The notes: a model not told the origin generated them from the letters alone. Numbered from the stretch's first letter, positions 21,230 to 30,087 are shown. The stretch: DNA of 64,000 nt from Oscillatoriales cyanobacterium (GCA_004292515.1 RDXB01000079.1:1-64000), one strand, 5' to 3'. Made by a program: numbers and translations.

Positions 21230-21457
21230 CACCATGGGACTAGACAGCGGGACTAGACAACCTACTCCCCGGTGCGATGTCCCCGGCCCGATGTCCCCGT
21301 CCCGATATCCCCGGCACAAGGTCTAAGGTGCGATGTCTTCGGCACAAGGTCTAAGGTATCCCGACCGAGCGCCCAAGAATCCCTTGGAGCGCTTGCTTTC
21401 TCGGCTCGTCTTGCTTAATCTGTCTGGAATTTAATCTGCGATTTTTGGCGAACTCCT

Positions 21458-21775
21458 ATGCTGCTCGATCGCCCCGCCCTTTTCATTGCCCTCGTGGCCC
21501 TCACGCTGCTCTTGACTGTGGGTGCTACTGGGCTGCTGGTTGGGTTGGTGGGGCGACTGTTTGGCCGCCGTCGTCTCCGCAAAACTTTGGTGGGAGCCTA
21601 TGGGGGTAGCTTGCTGTTGGGGGTGGTGGGTGTGTTGTTGTCCTTGGGTAGCAAACTCCCGATCGCGGTCTTGTTGTTTGGCGGTGTGGGTAGCTGCCTA
21701 GGCGCGCTGATTGGCGCATTGACCATACTGCTGATGGATCGTTCCATGCCGCCGCACCGTCGCCGCCGTGCCTAA
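21458..21775 (+). CDS. Small hypothetical membrane protein, three TM helices
   Basis: The 105-residue protein has three hydrophobic helices: LFIALVALTLLLTVGATGLLVGLVG, VGAYGGSLLLGVVGVLLSLG and PIAVLLFGGVGSCLGALIGALTILL, separated by short basic loops (RLFGRRRLRKT). The C-terminus is very basic (PPHRRRRA). No family is recognised. It stands alone between two repeat-rich gaps and has no clear ribosome-binding site. Confidence 0.6.
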   Translation: MLLDRPALFIALVALTLLLTVGATGLLVGLVGRLFGRRRLRKTLVGAYGGSLLLGVVGVLLSLGSKLPIAVLLFGGVGSCLGALIGALTILLMDRSMPPHRRRRA

Positions 21776-21865
21776 TCAAGCTTGGTCCCTTAGAACCCAC
21801 AGCCAGGATTAACAGAACAACAGCTTAGTCCCTGTCCTCATTGGATTTCCGTTCAATCCGGGTTG

Positions 21866-21955
21866 CCCTCATCCCCCAACCCCTTCTCCCAAAAAAGGGC
21901 GAAGGGGAGTCAGATTAGCCCCTCTCCCGACTTGGGCGAGGGGTTGGGGTGAGGG
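21866..21955. repeat. Hairpin repeat (CCCTCATCCCCCAACCCCT type) in a 438-bp gap
   Basis: CCCTCATCCCCCAACCCCT at 21866-21884 pairs with AGGGGTTGGGGTGAGGG at 21939-21955, with further internal pairing (CTTCTCCC with GGGCGAAGGGG). The same sequence type is scattered through many cyanobacterial genomes. The remainder of the gap 21776-22213 has GATGACAGGCCCTAGCCCCTG (partly related to family A) and the triple GGTCGTCAAC at about 22172-22199; no gene is supported there. Confidence 0.85.
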
Positions 21956-22213
21956 AAATCGACGATCCACAATCCTGTGATGAACTGGATTGATGCCTGT
22001 GATGAACTGAACTGATGACAGGCCCTAGCCCCTGTCCTCCACCGTCTCGATCACCTAAGTTCCTGAGCTGGCGGCATCTGAGCTGGCGGCATCGGTCAGA
22101 GAGCGCCCAAAGAACATCGCGATCGTCTATTCCCGATGAATCTGACTAGCAATCGCTAAGTTTTGGGAACGGTCGTCAACGGTCGTCAACGGTCGTCAAA
22201 TGACCGGGAGCCT

Positions 22214-22426
22214 CTAAGACTCGTCGTAGGCTTCTAAATCCAACAGGTAAATGTATGGCTCTACGAGTTCGGGACGCTGGAAGGCGATCGCCCGCAGCAG
22301 GTGCCAATCTTGTAGCCCTTCAAACGGCGTAGCGTAGTCGTCGCTTTCCAACCTGGCTGCCAACTCAGCCACCGCCTCTTGCGTCATTTGCGCAATATCT
22401 GGTTGGGAAATGTGTAGTACTTCCAC
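22214..22426 (-). CDS. DUF2555 domain-containing protein
   Basis: This 70-residue soluble protein belongs to a small family found only in cyanobacteria and with no established function. The conserved part is EAVAELAARLESDDYATPFEGLQDWHLLRAIAFQRPELVEPYIYLLDLEAYDE, which covers nearly the whole chain. The start is GTG at 22424-22426 (GTG GAA GTA CTA); no ATG lies upstream in frame. It sits between repeat-rich DNA and cytM, on the same strand as cytM but 238 bp downstream of it, so it probably has its own promoter. Confidence 0.88.
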   Translation of the reverse strand: MEVLHISQPDIAQMTQEAVAELAARLESDDYATPFEGLQDWHLLRAIAFQRPELVEPYIYLLDLEAYDES

Positions 22427-22664
22427 AAGCGATGCTCCTCAAAGCCCTAGACCGATCTTAGACTGGATGCAACCCGACCGCGTGCTTTTGGTACGTTCAT
22501 TCATGAATTCGGGGCGATCGCCCCAGTATTTTTCGAATTCATGGCGGGCAATTCACTGCCGGCCGTGATCGTCCACGATTTCTAGTCGGCCCTTTCTAGT
22601 GGCCCCTGTTCAGCCAGCCGCATTTAGACAGGCAAGCTTGGGCAGAGATCGCCGACCCGATCGC

Positions 22665-23045
22665 CTACAGTGTTTCGAGATAGCGCAGCAGATCGGCCAT
22701 GTCTTGGGGATTAGGCTGAAACTGAGGCATTGGAGGCGTTTTGCCACTGGTCACTTGTTCGATTAGTGCCGCACGGGACTTGCGGTTGGACACTTCCCAC
22801 AGCCGTGGACCCACATGACCGGCCCCATCTGCTCCATGGCACACGGCACAATTCATGGAAAAAATAGCTTGCCCTCGTTCTTGATCGCCCGACAGCTCCA
22901 AAACCGTTTGGACGTAGGGATCGAGGGGTTGAAGCCATGAACTCTGGAGCATGACGACAATCGCCACTGAGAGCACGAGAGTGACGATCGCGACGGTACG
23001 ACGCGCCCAAGATGGGATTGGTTGCTGGCTGACTGGCGTTTCCAA
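22665..23045 (-). CDS. cytM: Cytochrome cM (CytM)
   Basis: CytM is a membrane-anchored c-type cytochrome of cyanobacteria implicated in adjusting photosynthetic and respiratory electron flow. A single N-terminal helix (TVAIVTLVLSVAIVVMLQ) anchors the protein. The haem site is CAVCH (Cys66, Cys69, His70) and the likely sixth ligand is Met106 in TPPMPQF. The C-terminal MADLLRYLETL is typical for the family. The length (126 aa) fits. The most upstream in-frame start is TTG at 23043-23045; the next Met lies inside the membrane helix, so TTG is likely used. It is divergent from petG, whose start lies 287 bp away. Confidence 0.92.
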   Translation of the reverse strand: METPVSQQPIPSWARRTVAIVTLVLSVAIVVMLQSSWLQPLDPYVQTVLELSGDQERGQAIFSMNCAVCHGADGAGHVGPRLWEVSNRKSRAALIEQVTSGKTPPMPQFQPNPQDMADLLRYLETL

Positions 23046-23331
23046 GGCGATCGCGTTGCTGAGGAACCGACACGAAAGTTTTCATTTAATAACATAGCTC
23101 AAAGGTCTGCCCCTCAGCCGCCCGAGTTGCGGAACCCTCAAGCAATTTGAGGAAGTCAGTTTTCGGGCAAAGAAGCCGGTAAAATCAGAGGGCGTGTCGC
23201 CCGCCGGGTTGCTCAGCGCCTTGCAGGCCATCAATGAATCGTTGAATCGTTGTTCACGATTCGTTGGGTGTCTTGACCGTGCTTTAAGAATAAATTAACG
23301 TTTTGGACGCTTTAGGGAAGGAGAACCCGTC

Positions 23332-23445
23332 GTGATCGAACCTCGCTTACTGGGCATTGTTTTGGGTCTGATTTTGGTAACGCTGGCGGGTCTGTTTTTT
23401 GCAGCCTATCAGCAATATCGTCGTGGCAACCAGTTCGATCTGTAG
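23332..23445 (+). CDS. petG: Cytochrome b6f complex subunit 5 (PetG)
   Basis: This 37-residue protein is a single-helix small subunit needed for assembly and stability of the cytochrome b6f complex in the thylakoid membrane. The sequence starts GTG ATC GAA ([12 protein letters not shown]), runs through one helix ([14 protein letters not shown]) and ends [11 protein letters not shown] then TAG, matching PetG in length and motifs. GGGAAGGAGA lies 8-17 bp before GTG. A TTGACC box at 23273-23278 with A/T-rich sequence after it could be the promoter. A strong intrinsic terminator follows at 23536. It is too short for ordinary ORF cut-offs. Confidence 0.95.
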   Translation: MIEPRLLGIVLGLILVTLAGLFFAAYQQYRRGNQFDL

Positions 23446-23535
23446 GATTGATCCGAAATCCCTGCGCTCGATCGAGGTGGCAGGCTCAGACGCATTGATC
23501 CGACTCGATGATCCGACTCGATCGACCATCCGTCC

Positions 23536-23580
23536 AACCGCGAAGATGCAAGCTCTGCATCCTCGCGGTTTGTTGTTTTT
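23536..23580 (+). terminator. Rho-independent terminator downstream of petG
   Basis: AACCGCGAAGATGCA (23536-23550) and TGCATCCTCGCGGTT (23556-23570) form a 15-bp stem with one mismatch and the five-base loop AGCTC, followed by TGTTGTTTTT. This is a classic intrinsic terminator, 91 bp after the petG stop. Confidence 0.92.
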
Positions 23581-23595
23581 GGGGTGTTTTGCTCG

Positions 23596-23663
23596 GTAGG
23601 CATTTGCTCAGTAGGCATTTGCTCAGTAGGCATTTGCTCAGTAGGCATTTGCTTAGTAGGCAA
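23596..23663. repeat. 15-bp tandem repeat between petG terminator and epimerase gene
   Basis: The unit GTAGGCATTTGCTCA occurs four times in direct succession from 23596 to 23655 (the last copy with one change), followed by eight bases of a fifth. It is non-coding in context; the 15-bp period keeps a frame open on the minus strand that reads MPTEQ repeats. Confidence 0.95.
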
Positions 23664-23732
23664 CTGACGCGACTTCAGTTCGGTTTGCGATTGGTTCCAG
23701 CTCGGTAGTCTGAGCGATCGCTCGCCACGGCA

Positions 23733-24728
23733 TTACTTTTTGGGGGGAGCCGTAACGTAGCCCAACTGCACCATTTCGGCGATTGTGTCGCTGAGGGTTT
23801 GCTCCAGCGATCGGGGATTCCAACCCAGTTCTTGGCGAGCTTTGGCAGCATCAACGCGCACGCAGCGATCGTAGATGTAGCGCACCCGTTCACGACTCAA
23901 AGGTGGCTGCCACCGGAACAAGCGCCCGATCGGATCTAGCAATGCACCAGCCAGCCTGACCAACCACTTGGGCACTTCCTTAGGGGGGGTCATGCCCCAC
24001 GCTTGCCCCACCATTTGGAACATTTCGCGTGTTGTGCATTCCCCTGTTGAGAGAATGTACCAACTGCCCGGTTGACCGCGCTCGGCCGCCAGAAGGGCCC
24101 CTTGTACCAAGTCATCCACATGAACCAGGCCCGTGGGGCGATCGCCCCCAGCCCATAGCGGCAGCTTGCCCCGCAAAAACTGTCGCAGCACCGGCCCCAA
24201 GTGCGGATCATCACCCCCAAAAATGCCGGAAGGCAAAATGCTGACAGCCGACAGCCCCTCAGCCGCCGCTTGGTCAACTAATAATTGCGCCTCATATTTA
24301 GTGTGGTCGTAGTCCGAGTCAAACTGCGCTTGGAGCCGCTGGAACGACTCATCAACCACCTGGCCAAAGGTGTGACCAAACACGCCGATCGTGCTGCAAT
24401 AGACCAGTCGCTTGACTTGGGTCGATCGCGCCGCCGACAGCACTTGTCTGGTTCCTTCCACATTGGCCCGCCACATTTTGGCAGCATCGACCAAGCCTAG
24501 CTCCACATAAGCCGCCATGTGAAACACCCAGTCGGCCCCAGCCATCCCTTGGGCAAGGGCGGCTGCGTCGTTTAAGTCGCCTTCGATGTAGTCGATCGAT
24601 AGACCGACTAAGCGCGATCGATCGGAGTTTGGCCGCACCAATGCCACGACGCGATCGCCCCGCGCCACCAGAGCGCGCACCAGATGCGATCCCGTAAATC
24701 CTGTGGCCCCTGTGACGAAAATATTCAT
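23733..24728 (-). CDS. NAD-dependent epimerase/dehydratase family protein (HpnA/dihydroflavonol-reductase-like)
   Basis: This 331-residue extended short-chain dehydrogenase has the nucleotide-binding motif GATGFTGSHL at residues 7-16, the strand DYIEGDLND, the catalytic-region strand VKRLVYCSTIGVFG, and the YxxxK active site in DYDHTKYEAQ. Substrate side: LPSGIFGGDDPHLGP and GLVHVDDLVQG. It resembles the HpnA-like and dihydroflavonol-4-reductase-like group common in cyanobacteria, where it often lies near petG; the true substrate is unknown. It converges on petG, with a terminator and a tandem repeat between the two. ATG 24726-24728 is well placed. Confidence 0.88.
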   Translation of the reverse strand: MNIFVTGATGFTGSHLVRALVARGDRVVALVRPNSDRSRLVGLSIDYIEGDLNDAAALAQGMAGADWVFHMAAYVELGLVDAAKMWRANVEGTRQVLSAARSTQVKRLVYCSTIGVFGHTFGQVVDESFQRLQAQFDSDYDHTKYEAQLLVDQAAAEGLSAVSILPSGIFGGDDPHLGPVLRQFLRGKLPLWAGGDRPTGLVHVDDLVQGALLAAERGQPGSWYILSTGECTTREMFQMVGQAWGMTPPKEVPKWLVRLAGALLDPIGRLFRWQPPLSRERVRYIYDRCVRVDAAKARQELGWNPRSLEQTLSDTIAEMVQLGYVTAPPKK

Positions 24729-25216
24729 TCTGGCTGCACAACTATTTCACACAATATTGATAGAAGTTTGGTGTGAGCCACCTGAGTCGTCAAGATGCAA
24801 GTTGACAGAGGGCCTTGGCTGAAAATGTCAAGCCGAAAATGTCAAATTGAAAAATCGAATTCCAAGATGCATTAGCCCCCAGATAACAACCCAATTGATT
24901 GGAAGACCGAATAGTTGATTGAATTCCGGTCGGGATACTATTGCGGCCGTGTTTTTCGCTAGAACCAGGGACTTTACGCCGGTTCTGATTGCTTTGGGGC
25001 TATTGCTTGATATTGAGTGTAGGAACTCTCCCAACACCGTTGGCGGCTAACAACTGCCTCAGTCCTGCATCCATCTTAGGGGCAATTTAGAGGTGAGATT
25101 CGCGATTGATTTTTCAGGGTTCGTTTAAGCTGGTATATACCCGCCGTTGCATATTCTCTGTTGCGCCTAATCAGACTTGCTTGATCAAGTATTTTTTGAA
25201 TTGCGTGGTTTCAGAG
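24729..25216. other. Gap without supported gene
   Basis: This 488-bp AT-richer stretch lies upstream of the epimerase gene and downstream of the dedA-like gene. The local duplication AAAATGTCAAGCCGAAAATGTC is seen near 24821-24843. A 69-codon minus-strand frame at 24828-25037 shows no family features and is not called. No convincing terminator or tRNA was found. Confidence 0.45.
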
Positions 25217-25852
25217 TTAGCCAAGGGGTGTCGATTTCTTGCGGTTTTCTAACCACAGAGAAATTCCAACCACCACGGAAATGATTAACAGCATCACCCA
25301 GGTAAACTGACTGGCCCATTTCATCAATGTATCGAGCGATACAAGCCGGCCACAGAAATATGCAGCCGTCACCGTTACGCCAGCCCAGACCGCCGCCCCA
25401 GCCGCGTTGTAGGCCAAAAATTTGCCGTAGGGCATTTCCGTTAACCCTGCCATTGGCCCCGCAAAGATGCGCAACAGGGCGACAAATCGTCCCCAAAACA
25501 CGGCCTTGCCGGCATTGTTGCTAAATTGTTCGCGGGCGCTTTCGAGCTTGTCTTCGCCAATCCGAAACAGCTTGCCCAGCCGCAGCAACAGCGGCCATCC
25601 TCCCCAGCGCCCCAGCCAGTAGCCGACGTTATCTCCTAAGATTGCGCCGCTGACGGCTGTGCCCAGCACGCCACCGTAGCTGAGTTCGCCACTCCCTGCC
25701 AAAAATCCACCAACAAGGGTAATGGTTTCGCCCGGAAGTGGGATACCGGCATTTTCCAAGGAGATTCCGAGGAATACAGCCCAGTAGCCATACTCTTTCG
25801 CGAGCGCTTCGATGGTTTCGAGCGCGATCGGCTCGGGGATCAAAGCGAGCAT
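25217..25852 (-). CDS. DedA family membrane protein
   Basis: DedA/SNARE-associated (VTT-domain) proteins are polytopic inner-membrane proteins, some of which act as lipid flippases for undecaprenyl phosphate or other phospholipids. The signature blocks are present: ENAGIPLPGETI with the acidic residue and PGE turn, LGDNVGYWLGRWGG, and FWGRFVALLRIFAGPMAGLTEM with the conserved Arg residues and GPxAG. Five or six hydrophobic segments and a basic C-terminus (WLENRKKSTPLG) follow. Length (211 aa) is normal. ATG 25850-25852 is 90 bp from the divergent Nudix-like gene. The lipid substrate is unknown. Confidence 0.93.
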   Translation of the reverse strand: MLALIPEPIALETIEALAKEYGYWAVFLGISLENAGIPLPGETITLVGGFLAGSGELSYGGVLGTAVSGAILGDNVGYWLGRWGGWPLLLRLGKLFRIGEDKLESAREQFSNNAGKAVFWGRFVALLRIFAGPMAGLTEMPYGKFLAYNAAGAAVWAGVTVTAAYFCGRLVSLDTLMKWASQFTWVMLLIISVVVGISLWLENRKKSTPLG

Positions 25853-25941
25853 GGGGTGAGGATGGAGGTGTTGTAAAACTTTGTTAACCCATTCTAAACG
25901 TCCAATCGTCGATCGCGACGATTTGGGCGATCGAGTTCTCT

Positions 25942-26523
25942 ATGGCACAACCCAAGCGCGAACCGAAACCCATGGAGTTCGTTCACTTTTCCGAACGGAC
26001 TGATCTCGAATTTTTGCGGGACGACCATGGATTACCCTACCTGTCGTCTGAAGTCTACAGCCAGGCCCTAAGCGCCATGGTGATTACCTGTGTGGACTTA
26101 ATTTTTTGTCACGGAGACCAACTGATGCTGGGGCTGCGGCGGCGAGAGCCACGGGCTAGTTGGTGGGTAATTGGGGGACGCATGTTCCCGGGTGAAACCC
26201 CCGAGATTACGGCTCGGCGCAAGGCCCGTGATGAGGCAAATTTGATCATCTCTGATGATCAGTTGATTCCGATCGGGGTGTATTCAACCATGCTGGGTCG
26301 GCGATCTCAGCCGCCTGTGGAAGAGGGTCTGCACAGTGTCAACCTGACCTATGCGGTGACATTGCGGGATGAGCAAGTGGATGACATCAAGCTTGATGAT
26401 GGGGAATATGCTGACCATCGATGGATGCGGCGGAGCGAATTGCCCTACTTGATCGATCCGAAAAAGCCGATGGATTGCGCCTTGATGCAGGTTTGGAAGG
26501 ATTTGGTCTACGTCATGGATTAG
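25942..26523 (+). CDS. Nudix-fold protein with degenerate Nudix box (GDP-mannose mannosyl hydrolase-like)
   Basis: The 193-residue protein has a Nudix fold: WWVIGGRMFPGETPEITARRKARDEANL aligns with the Nudix box, but the first catalytic Glu of REUXEEXGU is Lys94, the next is Asp97, Glu98 is kept and the Gly is Asn100. Such a relaxed box is known from GDP-mannose mannosyl hydrolases, which also share the WWxxGGR start, so a sugar-nucleotide substrate is plausible. It is not a close paralogue of the canonical Nudix protein at 20783. It is divergent from the dedA-like gene and has no downstream partner. Confidence 0.8.
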   Translation: MAQPKREPKPMEFVHFSERTDLEFLRDDHGLPYLSSEVYSQALSAMVITCVDLIFCHGDQLMLGLRRREPRASWWVIGGRMFPGETPEITARRKARDEANLIISDDQLIPIGVYSTMLGRRSQPPVEEGLHSVNLTYAVTLRDEQVDDIKLDDGEYADHRWMRRSELPYLIDPKKPMDCALMQVWKDLVYVMD

Positions 26524-26891
26524 TGGGGAATCGGGGTGAATCGACGGCTAAAACACGGCTAACAATTGCTTACTCCGATGACTGCTGGGTTCAGATCAGG
26601 AAATCGAGGTTGAGTGCCCTTGAGTGCCCTTGAGTGTCTTGGATCTCCCGTGAGTCTCTAGGAGCCTGTGTTGTGAAGGGCTGATCGTTCCTGTGGAAAC
26701 GATCGAGGTGGGAGCCTTGACCAGGAGCTGTTGTGGCTGCATGGGTCACTTGTTTTAGCGGGAGAGCCGATCTTGAATTGGTGAAGATCGGCTCTCCGCT
26801 ACTTTGACCGGGGGCGATCGCCTGGCTGTCACTGGTGGTCAGTTTCCTGATGAAAAGACGCTCTGGAGCCTGGAGCTGACTCGGTGAATTG
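26524..26891. other. Gap with short repeats before MscS gene
   Basis: TGAGTGCCCT is repeated in tandem near 26613-26633 (three times, the last diverged). GAGCCGATCTTGAATTGG and its near-inverted partner GTGAAGATCGGCTC form a hairpin at about 26764-26794 (GGAGAGCCGATCTT / AAGATCGGCTCTCC), perfect over 14 bp. This could be a terminator for the Nudix-like gene or part of a repeat. No gene is supported. Confidence 0.55.
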
Positions 26892-28907
26892 ATGCGGGCC
26901 GGGTGCAGCGATCGCCCTCGGAATCGGGTAAGGTCAAAGCAAAATCGAGCAGTCAAAGTTGGTTTAGGAGGCAGTCGGTTGCATTGCTGGAGGCGCTGGC
27001 GCTATTGGTGTTTGCTTGGGGTGATTGGGATTTGGAGCGCGGTGTTGGTTGCTGGGCCAGCGATCGCCCAATCTGCCGCAGCCTCACCCACAACCCCACC
27101 ACCGGCGGTTGAGACTTCGACCGCTGCGCCCTGGCTGTTCAGCAGCTTGGGTGGGATGCCTTGGAATAGCACAACGGCCGATCGCCCCCAAACCGAATGG
27201 ATTGAATTTGACGGAATTCCAGTTTTTCAAATTGCTGCCCCATCTCGGGACTTGGCACGGCGAGCTTCAGTGATTGACCAACAACTGACCCTGGCGGGCG
27301 ATCGCTACCTGCGCGATCCCCAGGGAAAACTAGACGTAGTGATTGAAGCGGCTGCCCCAGCTCCTAATGTTGGTGCCAACGGCACAACCCCAGCTACCGC
27401 CCCTCAGCCCAATGCTCAACCCACGGCCAAGGCTGTGGCTCCCCGCATTTTGGTGAATGGGCGCTATGTGATGACTGTGACAACGTTGGATGCTGGCACA
27501 CAACTGACGGAACCGAGCACCTATGCGGTAACGGTGAAGTCCGAAATCATGCAGGCCTTTCAGCGGGCGCGGGAGGATCGAACCCCTACGGCGGTGGTGC
27601 AACAGGTGCGATCGGTGCTGGCCCTGTGGTTGGTAGCCCTGGGGGGGCACTTGATCTTGGGTTGGATGCAGCAACGTCTTCAGCATTGGGAAGCCAATGA
27701 CAAGGGCAATAATTCCAATGGTGTCGAACTCGAAGGACTAGCCCTGACTAGTTGGTTGCAACAACGCTATCGGGACTATTGGCGATCGATTGCCCACTTG
27801 TTGATGCAAATTGCCCAACCCGGTCTCTGGGTTGTTGCAAGTCTATGGGCTTTGGGCACATTTCCCGCCAGCCGCTGGATCCAGGTCAAAATTTCCAGCA
27901 CCTTAGAAGCCTACTTGCGGCTGGGCATTGCGGCCTTGATGACCTATGTTGCGATTTTACTGAGCTACATTGCGATCGATCGGGCCACGGCAATTCTGAC
28001 AGCAGGCACGCAAATGGCCCCGCGAGTCAGTCCACGATTGCAGCAACGGGTGCTGACCCTTTCGAGCATTCTCAAAAGTTGCTTGACGGTGCTCTTGACA
28101 ATTTTGGGAGTGATCGTTGGTTTGGCCAGCATTGGCGTTGATGTGGGCCCCTTGGTGGCGGGAGCTGGCTTGGTGGGGGTGGCCCTGTCCCTTGCTTCCC
28201 AAAACCTGATTAAGGATGCAATTAATGGCTTTTTGATTTTGGCGGAAGATCAGTTTTCCGTGGGGGATGCGATCGCCGTTGGTAATTTAACCGGCCATGT
28301 GGAATCCCTGACCCTGCGAGCGACCAAACTACGCGATGCCGAACAACGACTGATCGTGATCCCCAACAGTGAAATCCGCACGGTCGCTAATCTTTCCAAT
28401 CATTACTCCCAGGCTGATTTGAAAATCCCGATCGCCTACGGTGCTGATCTAGAGCGAGCGCTGGAACTGCTAGCGGAGTTGGCGAGCTTGTTTGCTGCTG
28501 ATCCCGACTGGCAGGCGGTGCTGCTCGATCGCCCCCAAGTTTTAGGAATTGATGAGTTTGCAGCTCACGGGACGATCGTCCGCATCTGGATTCGGACAGC
28601 ACCGCTAGAACAATGGAGCGTCGCCCGTGAATTTCGGCGGCGGGTGGCGGTGGCCTTTGCGGCCCAGTCGATCGAGCTAGCGGGTCAGAGCGAAGCGACA
28701 ACCAACCCCAGCCCCCTCGATCGACCCGATCGCCCATCCAAAGAAGAGGATACCGAAAGTCCCTGGCGCAACTTAAACCGTGAAGATCTAAAACCATCGC
28801 CGGACAATTCCCCATCAGCATCAGCCTTAGCAGTCAATCAGTCTAGTCAGACCAGTCAGACCAGTCAGTCTATAGATTTCCCCCCATCCGACTTGAAAGG
28901 GGTGTAG
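26892..28907 (+). CDS. Mechanosensitive ion channel, MscS family, with N-terminal periplasmic domain
   Basis: The 671-residue protein opens under membrane tension and protects against hypo-osmotic shock. After a basic N-terminus comes a signal-like helix (LLGVIGIWSAVLVAGPAIAQ) and a periplasmic region of about 150 residues. Several membrane helices follow, and the pore region reads VGLASIGVDVGPLVAGAGLVGVALSLASQNLIKDAINGFLI, with the Gly/Ala packing pattern of TM3, then EDQFSVGDAI, the MscS beta-domain start. The C-terminal 70 residues are Ser/Pro/Gln-rich and disordered. ATG 26892 is preceded by an in-frame TTG. It is larger than E. coli MscS, like other cyanobacterial members. Confidence 0.9.
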   Translation: MRAGCSDRPRNRVRSKQNRAVKVGLGGSRLHCWRRWRYWCLLGVIGIWSAVLVAGPAIAQSAAASPTTPPPAVETSTAAPWLFSSLGGMPWNSTTADRPQTEWIEFDGIPVFQIAAPSRDLARRASVIDQQLTLAGDRYLRDPQGKLDVVIEAAAPAPNVGANGTTPATAPQPNAQPTAKAVAPRILVNGRYVMTVTTLDAGTQLTEPSTYAVTVKSEIMQAFQRAREDRTPTAVVQQVRSVLALWLVALGGHLILGWMQQRLQHWEANDKGNNSNGVELEGLALTSWLQQRYRDYWRSIAHLLMQIAQPGLWVVASLWALGTFPASRWIQVKISSTLEAYLRLGIAALMTYVAILLSYIAIDRATAILTAGTQMAPRVSPRLQQRVLTLSSILKSCLTVLLTILGVIVGLASIGVDVGPLVAGAGLVGVALSLASQNLIKDAINGFLILAEDQFSVGDAIAVGNLTGHVESLTLRATKLRDAEQRLIVIPNSEIRTVANLSNHYSQADLKIPIAYGADLERALELLAELASLFAADPDWQAVLLDRPQVLGIDEFAAHGTIVRIWIRTAPLEQWSVAREFRRRVAVAFAAQSIELAGQSEATTNPSPLDRPDRPSKEEDTESPWRNLNREDLKPSPDNSPSASALAVNQSSQTSQTSQSIDFPPSDLKGV

Positions 28908-29476
28908 TGCCTGTGAAGTGATGATTTCTGGCAACTGATTGATTGCACCCCAAGACTTTCACTCGCTTGTCATTACCGTAATGACGGCACTCCCGAGAGG
29001 AGATCACCCCAAAGCGGCTTCCTAATCACAACCAACGTTTGTTCGGAATTCAATCTTTGTTCGAGATTCAATCATCGTCAAAGATCTGCCATTGGGATCA
29101 GGGACTGAACCAATCCCGCATAGGTTCTAAGTGTTCGCCCATGCCCAAAGGATATTTTTCAAACATCTTCTAAGAAAATCTAGTGACCGATAGTGGGGCA
29201 GCCCCTAAATCGAACAATGAATGCCAGGAATCCTGTCATTCATCGGTTGATTTTGGCTTCGATCATAAGCCCACAGCAATCATGAAACATGATGACTTCC
29301 TCCATGATTTTGGTAATAAATAAGACACGATTTTGAATTTAAATACGGAAGTAAACCTAGATCAAATTCAGAAAAACAGGGGTGAAGACCGCGAGAAAGC
29401 ACCACCTCAAAAAAATGGAGAGCCAATTGATCTTGGTCTCTCCGAACTACAGGCTCATATTGCCTGCTATACCTGT
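28908..29476. other. Long gap without supported gene
   Basis: No protein family, tRNA or clear terminator was recognised between the MscS gene and the MITE-like element. The 116-codon minus-strand frame at 29280-29630 runs through the MITE-like element and looks accidental. Confidence 0.5.
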
Positions 29477-29594
29477 TACAGCCTTTACCTCGCTTAATCG
29501 GCACATTAGTTTGTAGGGTAGGCATTGCCTCCCTAACTAATGGACTTATGGCATGTTTGACATGACCTGCCAATCGTTTTAGGTAAAGGCTGTA
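29477..29594. repeat. MITE-like repeat family B, full copy 1
   Basis: Perfect 14-bp terminal inverted repeats TACAGCCTTTACCT (29477-29490) and AGGTAAAGGCTGTA (29581-29594) bound a 118-bp element. Its reverse complement aligns with the element at 31130-31246, sharing ends, a central GGCAATGCC/GGGCATTG palindrome and AAGCGAGGTAAAGGCTGTA at the end. It has no coding capacity. Matching ends plus multiple copies indicate a non-autonomous mobile element. Confidence 0.88.
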
Positions 29595-30087
29595 TCCATT
29601 ATCGACGTAAGAAGGACTCAGAGGTTCCACTTAGTGATGAAAGTAATACTTTGCAGTCGCCATAGGGCTGATTGATCACCAAAAGCCTCTGAAGCCCCGC
29701 GCTTCTCGGATCATTTTACGATCTGATTTGAGGATGGCTATCCTGTTAGTTCGCTTGGCGACCAACGGCCGTTCGGTCTGGGTCAATCGGCCAATGGATT
29801 TGCCACGGGCGGGGTCTCCCAGTCATGACTCAATGGGAACTAACCCACCAGCGGCGTTAGGAAGTCCTGCGTAAGTCCTATTAGTCTGAAATCCTGATTT
29901 AGCCTGAAACCCCGATTCCACCGTGAGGAAATCGTGAGGGGGGTAAAATGCTCAATCATCTTGTTATGACAATTGAGGCATGGAAAATCGATGATGTCCG
30001 ACTCATTTCGGGACATGATGACACCCCCTAATAGTGATACCCTCTAGGGCAATTTATGATTTTTCTTCCCTGAGACTGGCGAGGATA
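29595..30087. other. Gap with decayed repeat and possible IS remnant
   Basis: GAAGCGCGGGGCTTC-type hairpin sequence (29692-29706, seen on the minus strand) and a short minus-strand frame ending in NAAGGLVPIES at 29823-29858 hint at a decayed IS200/IS605 tail, but this is weak. TAGCCTGAAACCCCGATTCC with ACCGTGAGG at about 29898-29928 is a partial family A repeat. No functional gene is supported. Confidence 0.35.

Noticed and set aside
21241-21345. Direct repeats GATGTCCCCG / CCGATATCCCCG as a possible CRISPR-like array
   Set aside because: Units are short, imperfect and without unique spacers; a local duplication is a sufficient explanation.
23409-23663. Minus-strand frame with MPTEQ repeats opposite petG
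   Set aside because: It derives from the 15-bp repeat and the antisense of the petG terminator region.
29280-29630. 116-codon frame on the minus strand
   Set aside because: It runs through the MITE-like element at 29477-29594 and has no protein-family features.
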